64,000 bases of DNA from Colwellia sp. Arc7-635 (GCF_003971255.1 NZ_CP034660.1:3348001-3412000); one strand, 5' to 3'; shown: positions 36,456 to 45,643, counted from the stretch's first letter. The notes: a model not told the origin generated them from the sequence alone. Program-made: numbers and translations.

Positions 36456-37220
36456 ATGAAGACCTGTTTATTCATAGTAATCCTCACTTTATTCTCAAAT
36501 ATTGTCTTGGCTGACGAGAAAAAACTTCGTACTTCATACTATCGCCAAAATATGGCCCCACAACTATTTTTCGATGAAAACAATACGCCTACGGGTGGTA
36601 TTCTTTTTGATATCACTCATGCTATTGCTGACAAGTTAGACCTTGAGCTTGAAATGTTACCCATTCCACGCAAAAGAATTGAGCAAACCCTAGTCAGAAA
36701 TATTATCGATATGCACTGTGCCGCTAATAAGAGTTGGTACACCTTAAGCACTTTGCAATGGAGCAGTGTCATTTATAAAAATAGAGATATTCTTATAAAT
36801 AACCAAGGTATAAAATCTTTAGCTGAATTGGCTAACTATAAGCAATTAAAAGTTGGCACCTCATTAGGTTATGTCTATCCAGAACTTATCAGTTATATTA
36901 AGAATAACAACATACTACCCGTATCGAGCGTTTCGCCCAAAGACAGTTATAAACTATATCGTAAAAACAAAGTAGCGGGTTTTGTCATTCCTGAAATAGA
37001 AGCATCCCCTTTTATAAAAGAAATTACCGACTCTGTGGTCATTTTAAATAATAATGACATACGCTGTGTTTTAGCACCGAGTATGAAAAAATCGAGAGTA
37101 GACAGCATTAGTGATGCTATCGAGCAATTAAAGTCTTCTGGTGATATTGACGCTATTTTGAGTAAATATATGCCTGAGCCTAAGCTCGCTAGAGAAGATG
37201 CTAAAATGTTAGCGGATTAG
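36456..37220 (+). CDS. Periplasmic solute-binding protein (SBP_bac_3 type)
   Basis: 254 aa with signal peptide (FIVILTLFSNIVLA-D). The fold is that of family 3 extracellular solute-binding proteins: PTGGILFDITHAIADKLDLELEM, RIEQTLVRNIIDMHC, KVGTSLGYVYPELI. No ABC transporter genes are adjacent, so it may act alone or as a sensor partner. An RBS (AAGGAAA) lies upstream. Confidence 0.75.
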   Translation: MKTCLFIVILTLFSNIVLADEKKLRTSYYRQNMAPQLFFDENNTPTGGILFDITHAIADKLDLELEMLPIPRKRIEQTLVRNIIDMHCAANKSWYTLSTLQWSSVIYKNRDILINNQGIKSLAELANYKQLKVGTSLGYVYPELISYIKNNNILPVSSVSPKDSYKLYRKNKVAGFVIPEIEASPFIKEITDSVVILNNNDIRCVLAPSMKKSRVDSISDAIEQLKSSGDIDAILSKYMPEPKLAREDAKMLAD

Positions 37221-37336
37221 TCTTTTCCAAGCTGATGTTGCAAGTACTGCGCTAGAAATAGCATTGGTATAACAATATCGCGAGCAGTCACTTGAGCTTA
37301 GCTAAACCTTAGCTGATTATGAATAAACCTTGGCTG

Positions 37337-37387
37337 AACCTAAGTTAAACCTAAGTTAAACCTAAGTTAAACCTGAGTTAAACCTAA
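37337..37387. repeat. 12-bp tandem repeat
   Basis: The unit AACCTAAGTTAA is repeated about four times (one unit with G for A) after the binding-protein gene. Similar ACCTTAGCTAAA words flank it on both sides. Confidence 0.7.
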
Positions 37388-37408
37388 CAAAGCTTAACTG
37401 AACCTTAG

Positions 37409-37726
37409 CTAAACCTTAACAAAAACAGTCATCGCTGTAGCCCTGCGATCATTACGATCACGAGACTCTAACCAACGCCCTCGTTTCATTCTCTGTTGAC
37501 GGCGTTCATCCCCTTTACGACGTTCGATATCAGGTACTACTTGTTTATCACCATTTGAGATCTCTTGCTGATCTTCCCTTTCTGGCTCTACGATTTCATT
37601 GAGTTTCTGCAGCGCTTTATTCTCTGAATTTTTATACTGCGACTGATTTTTTCGACGACTATCTTTTGCTGATGACTCAGTTTTCGCAGTATAACTTGGC
37701 GGCAGTAGTTCAACTAAAACGTCCAT
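37409..37726 (-). CDS. Small polar protein of unknown function
   Basis: 105 aa from ATG at 37726, beginning MDVLVELLPPSYTAKTES. It is highly charged, Arg/Lys/Gln-rich and probably disordered, with PDIERRKGDERRQQRMKRGR near the C-terminus. The ERRKGDERR motif is common at the ends of short proteobacterial proteins of unknown role. No partner is visible. Confidence 0.55.
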   Translation of the reverse strand: MDVLVELLPPSYTAKTESSAKDSRRKNQSQYKNSENKALQKLNEIVEPEREDQQEISNGDKQVVPDIERRKGDERRQQRMKRGRWLESRDRNDRRATAMTVFVKV

Positions 37727-37811
37727 TATAGTTTCTCGTTGCAATAAAAAATGACGGTAGGTAGTTTATTAAATCGGCAATTTCAAAGAAAAGTTGAGTT
37801 ATTTATTGCTA

Positions 37812-38076
37812 CATACCCGTTCCACTTCAAGATGCAGTTTCAGAGTTAAGCTAGGAATTCAGATCAAGGCGCGATACGCAGGTAATGGTCACTCCCTTAT
37901 CAAGTATGGCAACGCAGGACTGATTTTCTAGCATAGTTCCCTACGGGCAAGCCGATAACGGGTCATCTCCGACGTTATTAATTTCGATAATAGAATAACT
38001 ACCCCCTTCAATCAATGCCTTGGTGCTAACCCGCTATCGACTTGCTAAAATCTGTATTTTGAAGTGGAGCGGGTAT
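37812..38076. repeat. 266-bp inverted-repeat element, copy A
   Basis: Begins CATACCCGTTCCACTTCAAG and ends TTGAAGTGGAGCGGGTAT, an inverted pair of about 22 bp. The interior (GATCAAGGCGC, TCATCTCCGACG, AATGCCTTGGTGCTAACCC) matches copies B and C at roughly 80%. No coding capacity. It behaves like a MITE or other non-autonomous repeat. Confidence 0.8.
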
Positions 38077-38277
38077 ATATAGCACTATGCTCTACTTCGT
38101 TAATTACGAAGAGAGGTTAACGCTTTTGATGAGTTTTAGTGTTGAACTTTTATGTGGCCTACATTCTAAAACTGAACTTTAAAGAGAGCTTCAAAACTGA
38201 GGTTTAAAACTGAAGTTAAGATTGAACCATTATCAGGCCTATCTATAAATTGCATTGATAAAATACAGCCTACAAGA

Positions 38278-38967
38278 CTATAAAAAGGCTTCAACTTCAT
38301 CGTTAGTTAAATAGCGCCACTGCGCTAATGGTAAATCAGCTAATTTTACCGGTCCGATTTGCTCTCGATGTAAACCGACCACTTTATTACCGACAGCAGC
38401 AAACATGCGTTTCACTTGATGATATTTGCCTTCGGTTATTGTTAACAACACTTCTTTTTCTGCCACTTGTGTTAACTTTGCTGGTCTTGTTAAGTCATCT
38501 TCACCTTGCAATTGCACGCCATGGGTGAACTTTTCTGCGGTATCTTCCCTTAATGGATTACGTAACCAAACACGATAGACCTTTTCACATTGTTTTTTAG
38601 GCGAAATTATATTATGCGACCAACGACCATCATCAGTCACTAGCACTAAACCGGTGGTGTCGGCATCTAAACGCCCTGCTATGTGCATATCAAAAGCCCG
38701 ATCAACATCAATTAAATGCAACAACGACGGATATAATTCATCAACATTTGAACAAATGGTATCAAGCGGTTTGTGCAAAATAATATAGCGAGAGCTACGT
38801 GCGGTAAGCATTTCACCTTCAATACAAATGTCATTATTTTCATGCACCTGAGTTGCGGGATCTTTAATAGCAACATCATTAACGGTTACTTTACCCATTT
38901 TGAGCAGCTTTTTAGCTTCGGTGCGGGTAAGTTCAGTGCTTTTGCAAATAAATTTATCGAGGCGCAT
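38278..38967 (-). CDS. rsuA: RsuA-family 16S rRNA pseudouridine synthase
   Basis: 229 aa. An N-terminal S4 RNA-binding domain (MRLDKFICKSTELTRTEAKK) is followed by the RsuA catalytic domain with the Asp motif AGRLDADTTGLVLVT, KVYRVWL and EGKYHQVKRMFAAVGNKVVGL. It converts a uridine of the small-subunit rRNA (U516 in E. coli) to pseudouridine. Single gene. Confidence 0.88.
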   Translation of the reverse strand: MRLDKFICKSTELTRTEAKKLLKMGKVTVNDVAIKDPATQVHENNDICIEGEMLTARSSRYIILHKPLDTICSNVDELYPSLLHLIDVDRAFDMHIAGRLDADTTGLVLVTDDGRWSHNIISPKKQCEKVYRVWLRNPLREDTAEKFTHGVQLQGEDDLTRPAKLTQVAEKEVLLTITEGKYHQVKRMFAAVGNKVVGLHREQIGPVKLADLPLAQWRYLTNDEVEAFL

Positions 38968-39135
38968 AAGAGTTGGGTCACAAACAGATCATGAAAAAAG
39001 GCGACGCTATTATCGCCATTTCAACAGGTTTAGCAAGACTGTCGTTACCAAAGCGGACAGAAAACTACCCCTGCCCCTACGTTATTAGCAAGTCATCTAG
39101 CTAAAGTGCCTAAGGGCTGTAAGCAGAGAAATAAA

Positions 39136-40017
39136 TTAAGCGACTGACATACCTGCAATTTTATGCCAATAACCATTACATTCCTCAACGCCATCTAAGG
39201 TGTATTTTTGTGCTTGCACTAATTGCTTGCCAAATTGGTCAAGCATGATAAAAGCTTGCTCGCTGTCGGCACTAACACGCGCAATATCGACGCCCATGCT
39301 AGCCATTTCAGGCACTTCGTTGATGAGATTATATTGATAACCTGACATGGTTTGAATGCCATTTAATATAAATACCCGCTCACCTTCTCGGCTATTCATT
39401 TTTCGACCTTGTGGATACTTAATACAACAATATTGGCAATCATCTTTAGGTCTGTCTTCTGAGCGTGCTGTAAAGCACCTTGCTGAGTAAGCTAATGGCA
39501 TATAACCCCAAGCAAATACCTCACATTCAAATTGCTCTCGAATATTGGCATCTTGGGCTTGCTCAAGTAATGTTTTTAGCCAATCACCTGATAATTCTAC
39601 CGGCATAACCCATCGACTCATGCCCTGCTTCAGTAATACTTTCAAGGTCGCCATGTTATAGCAATTAATTGCGGGACCGGCGACAAAAGGGAGCTTCTGC
39701 TCATGCATCAATTGCACAGCACTGAGATCGTTCGCTTCAACAAGTAACTCACCGTTAGCGCATAAACGTCGCAGTGTTTGAATTTCTGCTGGCGACTCTA
39801 ATAATGTCATGGTGGAAAGTACAATTTGCTTATTGCTGTTCTTGGCAAGTTCTGTTGCCAAGTTTATCCAGTCTTTTGCTCGTAATTCACGTCGTTTTGA
39901 ACAAACCGTTTCACCTAAATAAATAATGTCAGCGTTACTGGTTAACGCTTGCTGATAATACGCTTCTACATCATTTTTAGGCCAAAAGAACAGGCTAGGT
40001 CCGAGAGATAATTTCAT
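39136..40017 (-). CDS. ubiV: UbiV, oxygen-independent ubiquinone hydroxylation factor
   Basis: 293 aa from ATG at 40017 (MKLSLGPSLFFWPKNDVEAY), the family's usual start; a longer in-frame extension to 40068 is unlikely. A U32-peptidase fold with four Cys that can hold a 4Fe-4S cluster: GETVCSKRR, AYSARCFTARSED and DDCQYCCIKYPQG. UbiU and UbiV together hydroxylate ubiquinone precursors without oxygen. The gene lies 89 bases downstream of ubiU. Confidence 0.9.
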   Translation of the reverse strand: MKLSLGPSLFFWPKNDVEAYYQQALTSNADIIYLGETVCSKRRELRAKDWINLATELAKNSNKQIVLSTMTLLESPAEIQTLRRLCANGELLVEANDLSAVQLMHEQKLPFVAGPAINCYNMATLKVLLKQGMSRWVMPVELSGDWLKTLLEQAQDANIREQFECEVFAWGYMPLAYSARCFTARSEDRPKDDCQYCCIKYPQGRKMNSREGERVFILNGIQTMSGYQYNLINEVPEMASMGVDIARVSADSEQAFIMLDQFGKQLVQAQKYTLDGVEECNGYWHKIAGMSVA

Positions 40018-40110
40018 AACTATGTCCAGTAATGACTTGTCACGCGCTACGTTTTTATAGCGTAACAATAGGGTTATTTTTAAATTTTTAACATCAGACA
40101 GGCATTACTA

Positions 40111-41106
40111 TCACTGCCACTTGCGATGATAAGCACCTAATGTGGTTTGACTACCTTCTGAGAGATTAGCGAGCGTATTCATCCACGCTTGCTCAACGTC
40201 ATATTTATCAGGTGATTGTGCAAATCTGTCGAGCGCCATACGCCAAGTTTTAGTTACTTGCTCAACATACGCGGGGCTACGTTGACGCCCTTCTATTTTC
40301 ACCGACACTATGCCCATATTGGCTAGTTCAGGGATCAACGCTAAGGTATTTAAACTCGTTGGCTCTTCTAAGGCGTGATAAACATTATTGTCGACCTCAA
40401 AACGGCCTTTGCATAAGGTGGGATAACCGGCGTTTTCGTCACTTTGGTAGCGATCAATCAACACGTTATTTAAACGACTTTCCAAACCTTGTTCGGTATC
40501 TTGCCAGCGAACGTACTTTGCTGGTGAGCATGCTCCTGCAGTATTTGGCGATTCACCAGTCATGTACGATGATAAATAGCAGCGACCTTCAGACATAATA
40601 CAAAGGCTACCAAATGCAAAAACTTCAAGTTTTACCGGACTGTTTTTGGCTAATTGTCGTACTTGTTGCACTGACAATACTCGTGGCAATACTACGCGTT
40701 CAACATCAAAATTATTTTTGAAAAACTTAATCGCTTCTAAATTTGTCGTCGAGGCTTGCACAGAGACATGGCGTTCAACATCAGGATATTTCGTTGCGGC
40801 ATAATCTAAAATACCTAAATCGGCGATGATCAAAGCATCACAGCCTATCGCAACAGCATTATCAACTGCTGTTCGCCAGCGATCTTCGCCTCCGGGGTGA
40901 GCAAAAGTATTTATCGCCACATGCAGTTTTTTCCCGTGTTGATGTACGTAATCAGCCGCTTTAGCCAATTTGCCATCATTGAAATTAAGACCTGCAAAAT
41001 GGCGTGCATTGGTATCATCTTTCATACCAATGTAAACCGCATCAGCACCGCTATCGATTGCTGTTTTTAAGGCAGGTAGATTACCTGCCGGACACAAAAG
41101 TTCCAT
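40111..41106 (-). CDS. ubiU: UbiU, oxygen-independent ubiquinone hydroxylation factor
   Basis: 331 aa from ATG at 41106; a TTG at 41115 adds three residues. MELLCPAGNLPALK and GADAVYIGMKDDTNARHFAGLNF are characteristic of the U32 protein UbiU (YhbU). Cluster Cys are seen in FGSLCIMSEGRCYLSSY, AGACSPAKYVRW and YPTLCKGRF. It forms a complex with UbiV and works with the UbiT carrier. Divergent from ubiT, the usual arrangement. Confidence 0.92.
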   Translation of the reverse strand: MELLCPAGNLPALKTAIDSGADAVYIGMKDDTNARHFAGLNFNDGKLAKAADYVHQHGKKLHVAINTFAHPGGEDRWRTAVDNAVAIGCDALIIADLGILDYAATKYPDVERHVSVQASTTNLEAIKFFKNNFDVERVVLPRVLSVQQVRQLAKNSPVKLEVFAFGSLCIMSEGRCYLSSYMTGESPNTAGACSPAKYVRWQDTEQGLESRLNNVLIDRYQSDENAGYPTLCKGRFEVDNNVYHALEEPTSLNTLALIPELANMGIVSVKIEGRQRSPAYVEQVTKTWRMALDRFAQSPDKYDVEQAWMNTLANLSEGSQTTLGAYHRKWQ

Positions 41107-41332
41107 AACATCCAAACCTAAATTTAGTATGCTCGGCAGTGTACCTAGGATAAGTAAGCGATTATTTGATATAAAATAACCTTCTGAGGTTTCGGTAAAT
41201 ATTTATCTGACGCTATTGGCTTTGATCTACTTCATAAAATCAGCTCAACGCTTGTGTTACTGTTTTATACCTTACAAGCACTTGTTGTTGACGATATAGC
41301 GCAGCAACATCGTAAAAAGTCATGGACATATT

Positions 41333-41908
41333 TTGAGTAAACAAATCACTAGACCCGACATTAGCAAGCTATCTCGTTTTATCGACTTGAAAAAAATTCC
41401 CTTTAGCGTTCGCCGTAGTGCCTTATCGCTACTACCAAAAATATTAAAACCTAGCTTACGCTTATTGCCTTTTCAGGTGCAAAAGTCATGGCTTATTCCG
41501 GCATTACATACGGTATTTAAAGAAGCGATTGATGACGGTGATTTTGAATTTTTAACTGACAAATGGCTAAAAATATCAATTACTGATATTGACCTGCATT
41601 GGTGGTTAAGCTTTCAAGGCGATAGCTTAATTATGGCGTCACCAAAACAAGCACCACAAGAAGATGTTCATTTTAGTGCCTCAGGCGATGACCTATTATT
41701 AATTGCTGGTCGCAAGCAAGACCCTGACACATTGTTCTTTCAACGCCGATTGCACATCGAGGGTGATACCGAGCTAGGCTTAGCCGTAAAAAACCTAATT
41801 GATGCTATTGATGTTGAGCAACTGCCTAGCAATATACATAAAGTCATCGACACCTTGGCTGAAGTAGTTGAACAAACACATCAAGAAATAAAGTTTTCGG
41901 CTCAATAA
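41333..41908 (+). CDS. ubiT: UbiT, SCP2-domain ubiquinone biosynthesis accessory factor
   Basis: 191 aa starting at TTG 41333 with TGGA 6 bases upstream; no in-frame ATG fits the family length. The SCP2 sterol-carrier-like domain (LLPFQVQKSWLIPALHTVFK, DIDLHWWLSFQGDSL, LIAGRKQDPDTLFFQRRLHIEGDTELGL) matches YhbT/UbiT, which binds the hydrophobic precursors in anaerobic ubiquinone synthesis. The weak TTG start may limit expression. Confidence 0.88.
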   Translation: MSKQITRPDISKLSRFIDLKKIPFSVRRSALSLLPKILKPSLRLLPFQVQKSWLIPALHTVFKEAIDDGDFEFLTDKWLKISITDIDLHWWLSFQGDSLIMASPKQAPQEDVHFSASGDDLLLIAGRKQDPDTLFFQRRLHIEGDTELGLAVKNLIDAIDVEQLPSNIHKVIDTLAEVVEQTHQEIKFSAQ

Positions 41909-42042
41909 CTTAGCAATTATTTCACCATCAATAATCGCTAATTTTTGACTATTTAACATCTCAAAGGCACTGTATTCAATGCAAGAAACTAGCTGTTTGA
42001 AACTAAATTAATAACCATAAAAACACAAACTAGTGAAAAGCG

Positions 42043-42393
42043 TTAGCCTTGCTGTAATGGCTTGTTTAATGAAACATAAGCCAACACAAAAGAAAGACAG
42101 AAAACTATCAAAGTGCCGACACTTTCTTGACCGTAGGAGAGTATATTAAAGTGAAATAAAACATTTTCCACACCGCCTAATATCAAGCCAAAAACCAATA
42201 ACGTCTTATTGTTTAAGTTACCTTTAGCTTTGCAAATTTTCGCCAATAAATACCCGAGAACGGGAAATACTGACCAAATAATAAAAACCACAACAGAGAA
42301 AAACATCGCTAATGGTGCAATATTCGACAGTATTAGCTTTTCAATAACCGCATACGACTGGGCAAGAATATAACCTAAATATAAATACAGCAT
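42043..42393 (-). CDS. Small hypothetical membrane protein
   Basis: 116 aa with four hydrophobic segments (LYLYLGYILAQSYAVIEKL, LAMFFSVVVFIIWSVFPVLG, LLVFGLILGGVENVLFHFN, VGTLIVFCLSFVLAYVSL). Reasonable start ATG at 42393 with GAGA upstream. No family recognised; conservative calling because it lies at the edge of the second accessory region. Confidence 0.55.
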   Translation of the reverse strand: MLYLYLGYILAQSYAVIEKLILSNIAPLAMFFSVVVFIIWSVFPVLGYLLAKICKAKGNLNNKTLLVFGLILGGVENVLFHFNILSYGQESVGTLIVFCLSFVLAYVSLNKPLQQG

Positions 42394-42510
42394 AATAATC
42401 TCTATTCTCTGATATTAGATATCTAATACAAATTTCTAGCTTCTAACATTGCTTTGAAATTCTCTGATAACAATTTTAAAGCAATGAAATAGCATGTAAG
42501 AATATTTTAT

Positions 42511-42587
42511 CGGACTGGCAAAAAATTAATTTGATCTAGGCGATGTCTACTGACATTTTAGCGAGCTAATTAGGCATTAAGGCTAGT
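42511..42587. repeat. 77-bp direct repeat, copy 1
   Basis: CGGACTGGCAAAAAATTAAT to GGCATTAAGGCTAGT. An almost identical copy (three mismatches) in the same orientation lies at 43486-43562. The two flank the DUF922 gene, its attC remnant, the IS remnant and a mini-element. Confidence 0.8.
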
Positions 42588-42590
42588 TGC

Positions 42591-42631
42591 TCTTCCCCGA
42601 TAAAACGGACACATTTTTTATCGGGGGAAGA
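42591..42631. repeat. Strong hairpin inserted in an attC remnant
   Basis: TCTTCCCCGATA pairs with TTATCGGGGGAAGA (one G bulged) around AAACGGACACATTTT. It adjoins GCTTCAAACGGA (minus strand), which matches the left arm of attC sites in this array, so it may have been inserted into, or replaced, the inner part of that attC. Confidence 0.55.
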
Positions 42632-42659
42632 TCATTTTCCGTTTGAAGCGCTTGCTATG

Positions 42660-43220
42660 CTACAAATGCAAATATAGCCAAGCATTTTGAGTCTCACCAT
42701 GATTGGTGTTGAGGTCATACTGCTTACTAGATTTTTTTAACTCACCTATTAATTTATGAGCCAATTTATTTCCCGCTTTTTCTAATAAATTACAATTAGC
42801 TTTAGGACCAAGAGAAAGTAAATTTTTATCGATTTTATATGCTGTATCTTTCGCTAACTTACCATGTCCTTTCTCATGTATCTCCAAATTTGGATACCAA
42901 TTAGACCAAACAACTTTAACGTCTGACTTTGAAGACCTAAGCTGAGGCATTGTATATTTTAGCTTTAGTGTTGTTTCGACTTTAGTAAAAACACATTGTT
43001 TATTATTAGACTTCCACCAAAATCGCCAATTAATTTCGTATTTAGTGTAACCATGAAAAACATCACCATTTTCTCTGATTGGTGAAGCGCTATTCACAGT
43101 TTCCAGTAAGCTCCCCTTAGATGCTGGGGCTACCTCATAAAATAAGGTACTTTCTACAACTTTAGTTTCTGCACTTGAATAGAATGACAAGAAGATAGAT
43201 ATTAATAGTAATACTTTCAC
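42660..43220 (-). CDS. DUF922-like putative zinc peptidase
   Basis: 186 aa from GTG at 43220 with AAGGA 7 bases upstream. Signal peptide LLLISIFLSFYSSA-E. The motif LEIHEKGHGKLA contains HExxH, and EINWRFWW and WYPNLEIHEKGH follow the DUF922 pattern of secreted zinc peptidases. Probably periplasmic. It is in cassette orientation of array 2 (minus strand). Confidence 0.72.
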   Translation of the reverse strand: MKVLLLISIFLSFYSSAETKVVESTLFYEVAPASKGSLLETVNSASPIRENGDVFHGYTKYEINWRFWWKSNNKQCVFTKVETTLKLKYTMPQLRSSKSDVKVVWSNWYPNLEIHEKGHGKLAKDTAYKIDKNLLSLGPKANCNLLEKAGNKLAHKLIGELKKSSKQYDLNTNHGETQNAWLYLHL

Positions 43221-43246
43221 AACACGTTCCTTGTAGCATAGACATA

Positions 43247-43419
43247 ATGACTCCCCACGAGGTGCTAGCCTCCAAATTTGTGGGTTAGTAAAACCAGAGC
43301 CATAATATATGTGTCAACAATATAAAACAGAGGCTAGCATGACTAAACATAGCATACTTTTCATTGGCTTAGATACTGACAATACATTTACTGAAGTGGC
43401 TTACATCGAAGATCAATAA
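43247..43419 (+). pseudogene. Remnant of the IS1111-type element
   Basis: The subterminal repeat ATGACTCCCCACG (43247-43259) and the upstream region of the transposase gene match the intact IS at 17.6-19.2 kb. The transposase frame starts at 43339 (MTKHSILFIGLDTDNTFTEV) and stops after 26 codons at 43419, where a mini-element takes over. The flank TTATGTCTATG (minus strand) is the same as at the intact copy. Confidence 0.85.
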
Positions 43420-43483
43420 TTTAGAGTGAGCAGGAATTAGCAGAGAAATTAGCAGAGGAATTAGCAGGACAGTCACTCTAAAT
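43419..43483. repeat. Mini-element with inverted ends and internal tandem repeat
   Basis: ATTTAGAGTGA and TCACTCTAAAT are perfect inverted ends. Between them lie three 12-bp units of GAATTAGCAGAG type. The ends match the TTTAGAGTGAGTGTCC right ends near the RAYT gene, so this is probably a miniature derivative that truncated the IS remnant. Confidence 0.6.
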
Positions 43484-43485
43484 AC

Positions 43486-43562
43486 CGGACTGGCAAAAAA
43501 TTAATTTGATCTAGGCGATGTCTACTGGCATTTTAGCGAGCTAATGAGGCATTAAAGCTAGT
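43486..43562. repeat. 77-bp direct repeat, copy 2
   Basis: Same sequence as 42511-42587 with three differences. It begins two bases after the mini-element. From here to 43898 no gene or other repeat was recognised. Confidence 0.8.
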
Positions 43563-43898
43563 ACCACAAAGCCGAAACTGAACCGCCTCTTCTTGTTTTT
43601 AATTTAGCCTGAATTAATTATAAAAAACATGACTAAATATAAATCTTTAACCTAATAATCTAAGAGTATTGCCTTTATATACGTAGAGCCTCATTTCCTC
43701 AAAAGTCATGAAATGAGAAAAGTTGCCTCATTTCATCCATAGATGAATTTGTAGTTCTTAACCATACTTGAGAACTGGCAATGGCTGTAAAGACCTGTTA
43801 TTAATATGTAAAATATATAAGGTGGGAATTTTTTTTGTAAAAGAAGAAAGTTGTCTCCTATTAAATTGTGATGTGTTAAATCAAACTAAGGAGTAGTT

Positions 43899-44357
43899 AT
43901 GTACTTTTGGAATACAAAAGCACTATCGGATGATATAAAAAACAGTAAATTAACTGAGAATGATTGGAAGAATTATTACCTAGCTGGATTGATTTTTTTA
44001 ACACTATCAATTTATATAATAGCGTTAAGCCCTAGAGAAAATATTACCTCTGTTCTTATAGAAGCAATACTGATGATAGGAATTATTATTTTTGGAGTTA
44101 ATGTTACTTTTAATACTCACAAAGCTAGCGATAATAATGTTGCGAATTATATATCAAAAATGACCGCCTTATCATTTCCTCTTTCTGTTAAATTTTTTAC
44201 TCTTTCCATGCTTATAGGCTTTGTTATGGGGATCGCTGAAGGTGCTGGTTTATCACTTGAATTAGAACAATCATGGTTTATTACCGTATTGTCTTTATCT
44301 GTAGAAATTTTACTGTTTTGGCGTTTAAACACTCACTTACAAAGCATAAACACATAA
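43899..44357 (+). CDS. Hypothetical four-helix membrane protein
   Basis: 152 aa. A strong RBS (AAGGAG) precedes the ATG. Four hydrophobic segments: YLAGLIFLTLSIYIIAL, LIEAILMIGIIIFGVNVTF, FFTLSMLIGFVMGIAEGAGL and WFITVLSLSVEILLFW. It is on the opposite strand to the cassettes of array 2 and has its own upstream spacer, so it probably is not a simple cassette. Family not recognised. Confidence 0.65.
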   Translation: MYFWNTKALSDDIKNSKLTENDWKNYYLAGLIFLTLSIYIIALSPRENITSVLIEAILMIGIIIFGVNVTFNTHKASDNNVANYISKMTALSFPLSVKFFTLSMLIGFVMGIAEGAGLSLELEQSWFITVLSLSVEILLFWRLNTHLQSINT

Positions 44358-44361
44358 TAAA

Positions 44362-45643
44362 ATTAAGTGGACACTCATCTTAAATTGAAGAAATAGGGCT
44401 TGTGCACTACGCTCAAATAACCAAGCGACTTATTTCAGGTGAGTTATGGCCACACCAAGAAAGCAACAAATCAGTTTAGCCGATACGCCTTATTACCATT
44501 GCGTTGCACGTTGTGTTCGACGGGCTTTTTTATGTGGTGAAGATAAATTATCAGGTCAAAGCTATGAGCACCGTCGCGGCTGGGTAGAAGATAAGCTGCA
44601 CTTTCTAACGCAAGTCTTCGCCATTGATGTTTGTGCCTATGCAGTGATGAGTAATCACTACCATGTGGTGCTTTTTATTGATGAAGAAAAAGCAAAGCAA
44701 TGGAGCATGACGGAAGTACTTGAGCGCTGGCATCGCTTATATAAAGGCACCTTACTGACAAAACAGTATTGTCATGGTGATACCTTAGCAGAGCCATTGC
44801 TTGATATCGTTAAAGCGACTGCCGAGGTTTATCGAAAACGCTTGATGAAAATCAGCTGGTTTATGGGCTACATCAATGAAGGTATTGCTAGAAAGGCAAA
44901 TCAAGAAGATAACTGCACAGGCCGCTTCTGGGAAGGTCGATTTAAATCCCAAGCATTATTAGATGAAGCAGCGCTTGCTGCTTGTATGGCCTATGTAGAT
45001 TTAAACCCTATTCGAGCAAAGATAGCCAAAACGCCAGAGGACTCCACTCATACTAGCGTAAAGCTACGCTGTGAACAGGCAAAGAAAAACCAGCAACCCA
45101 ATATCCTGTTACCTTTTATCGGTAATCCAAGAAAAAACATGCCAAAAGGCTTACCCTTCGAACTTGCCGACTATCTGCAATTAATCGAATTGACCGGTCG
45201 CTGCATTAGAGCAGATAAACCTGGCTATATCGACGAGAACCAACCTCCCATACTGAGTCGCTTAAATATCAGCGCTGAAAACTGGTTAATCATCACCACA
45301 GAATTTAGAACACAGTTTCATGGCGCTATTGGTCATGAAGATGCCCTGAGTGATTATTGCGAGCATCAACAGCTCAAACGACGACAGAATTTGAGTCATT
45401 GCAATGCACTCTTTAGTTGAAGCAACTACTCAACTATCCAAAACAGCGTAAACTTTTAATCAGACACTATCTGAGAATAGCTATGGCCGAAGTATTAGAG
45501 CTTGAGGCTAAATAGAGTAAAAAAGTGTGTTTATCGGTCCTCAGTGCTATCAAACATCAATATCGCGCGTGACTCTAGATAAGTTGTTATTCAATATAAT
45601 ATATTGGCATCAGCGCTAATTTAAAGTGAGTGTCCGTTTTAAT
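44362..45643 (+). mobile_element. RAYT (Y1 transposase) element with inverted-repeat ends
   Basis: The left end TTAAGTGGACACTCATCTTA and the right end (complement of TTTAAAGTGAGTGTCCG) share GGACACTCA-N2-TTAAATT in opposite orientation. They enclose one transposase gene and about 220 bp of 3' sequence. IS200-like enzymes normally act on hairpins rather than long terminal repeats; the precise borders are inferred. Confidence 0.65.
44446..45420 (+). CDS. REP-associated tyrosine (Y1) transposase
   Basis: 324 aa. The Y1_Tnp core starts SLADTPYYHCVARCVRRAFL and includes the HUH motif AVMSNHYHVVLF (HYH) and the later helix GRFWEGRFKSQALLDEAALAACMAYVDLNP that follows the catalytic Tyr region in RAYT proteins. 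The extra C-terminal domain of about 120 residues fits the long RAYT-like group. Such enzymes cut single-stranded DNA at REP hairpins and are thought to spread them. Intact frame, no obvious RBS problem. Confidence 0.9.
   Translation: MATPRKQQISLADTPYYHCVARCVRRAFLCGEDKLSGQSYEHRRGWVEDKLHFLTQVFAIDVCAYAVMSNHYHVVLFIDEEKAKQWSMTEVLERWHRLYKGTLLTKQYCHGDTLAEPLLDIVKATAEVYRKRLMKISWFMGYINEGIARKANQEDNCTGRFWEGRFKSQALLDEAALAACMAYVDLNPIRAKIAKTPEDSTHTSVKLRCEQAKKNQQPNILLPFIGNPRKNMPKGLPFELADYLQLIELTGRCIRADKPGYIDENQPPILSRLNISAENWLIITTEFRTQFHGAIGHEDALSDYCEHQQLKRRQNLSHCNALFS

Noticed and set aside
41200-41260. FNR-like boxes between ubiU and ubiT (TTGATCTACTTCAT, TTGATATAAAATAA)
   Set aside because: Each has only one good half-site; too weak to annotate although oxygen control would make biological sense.
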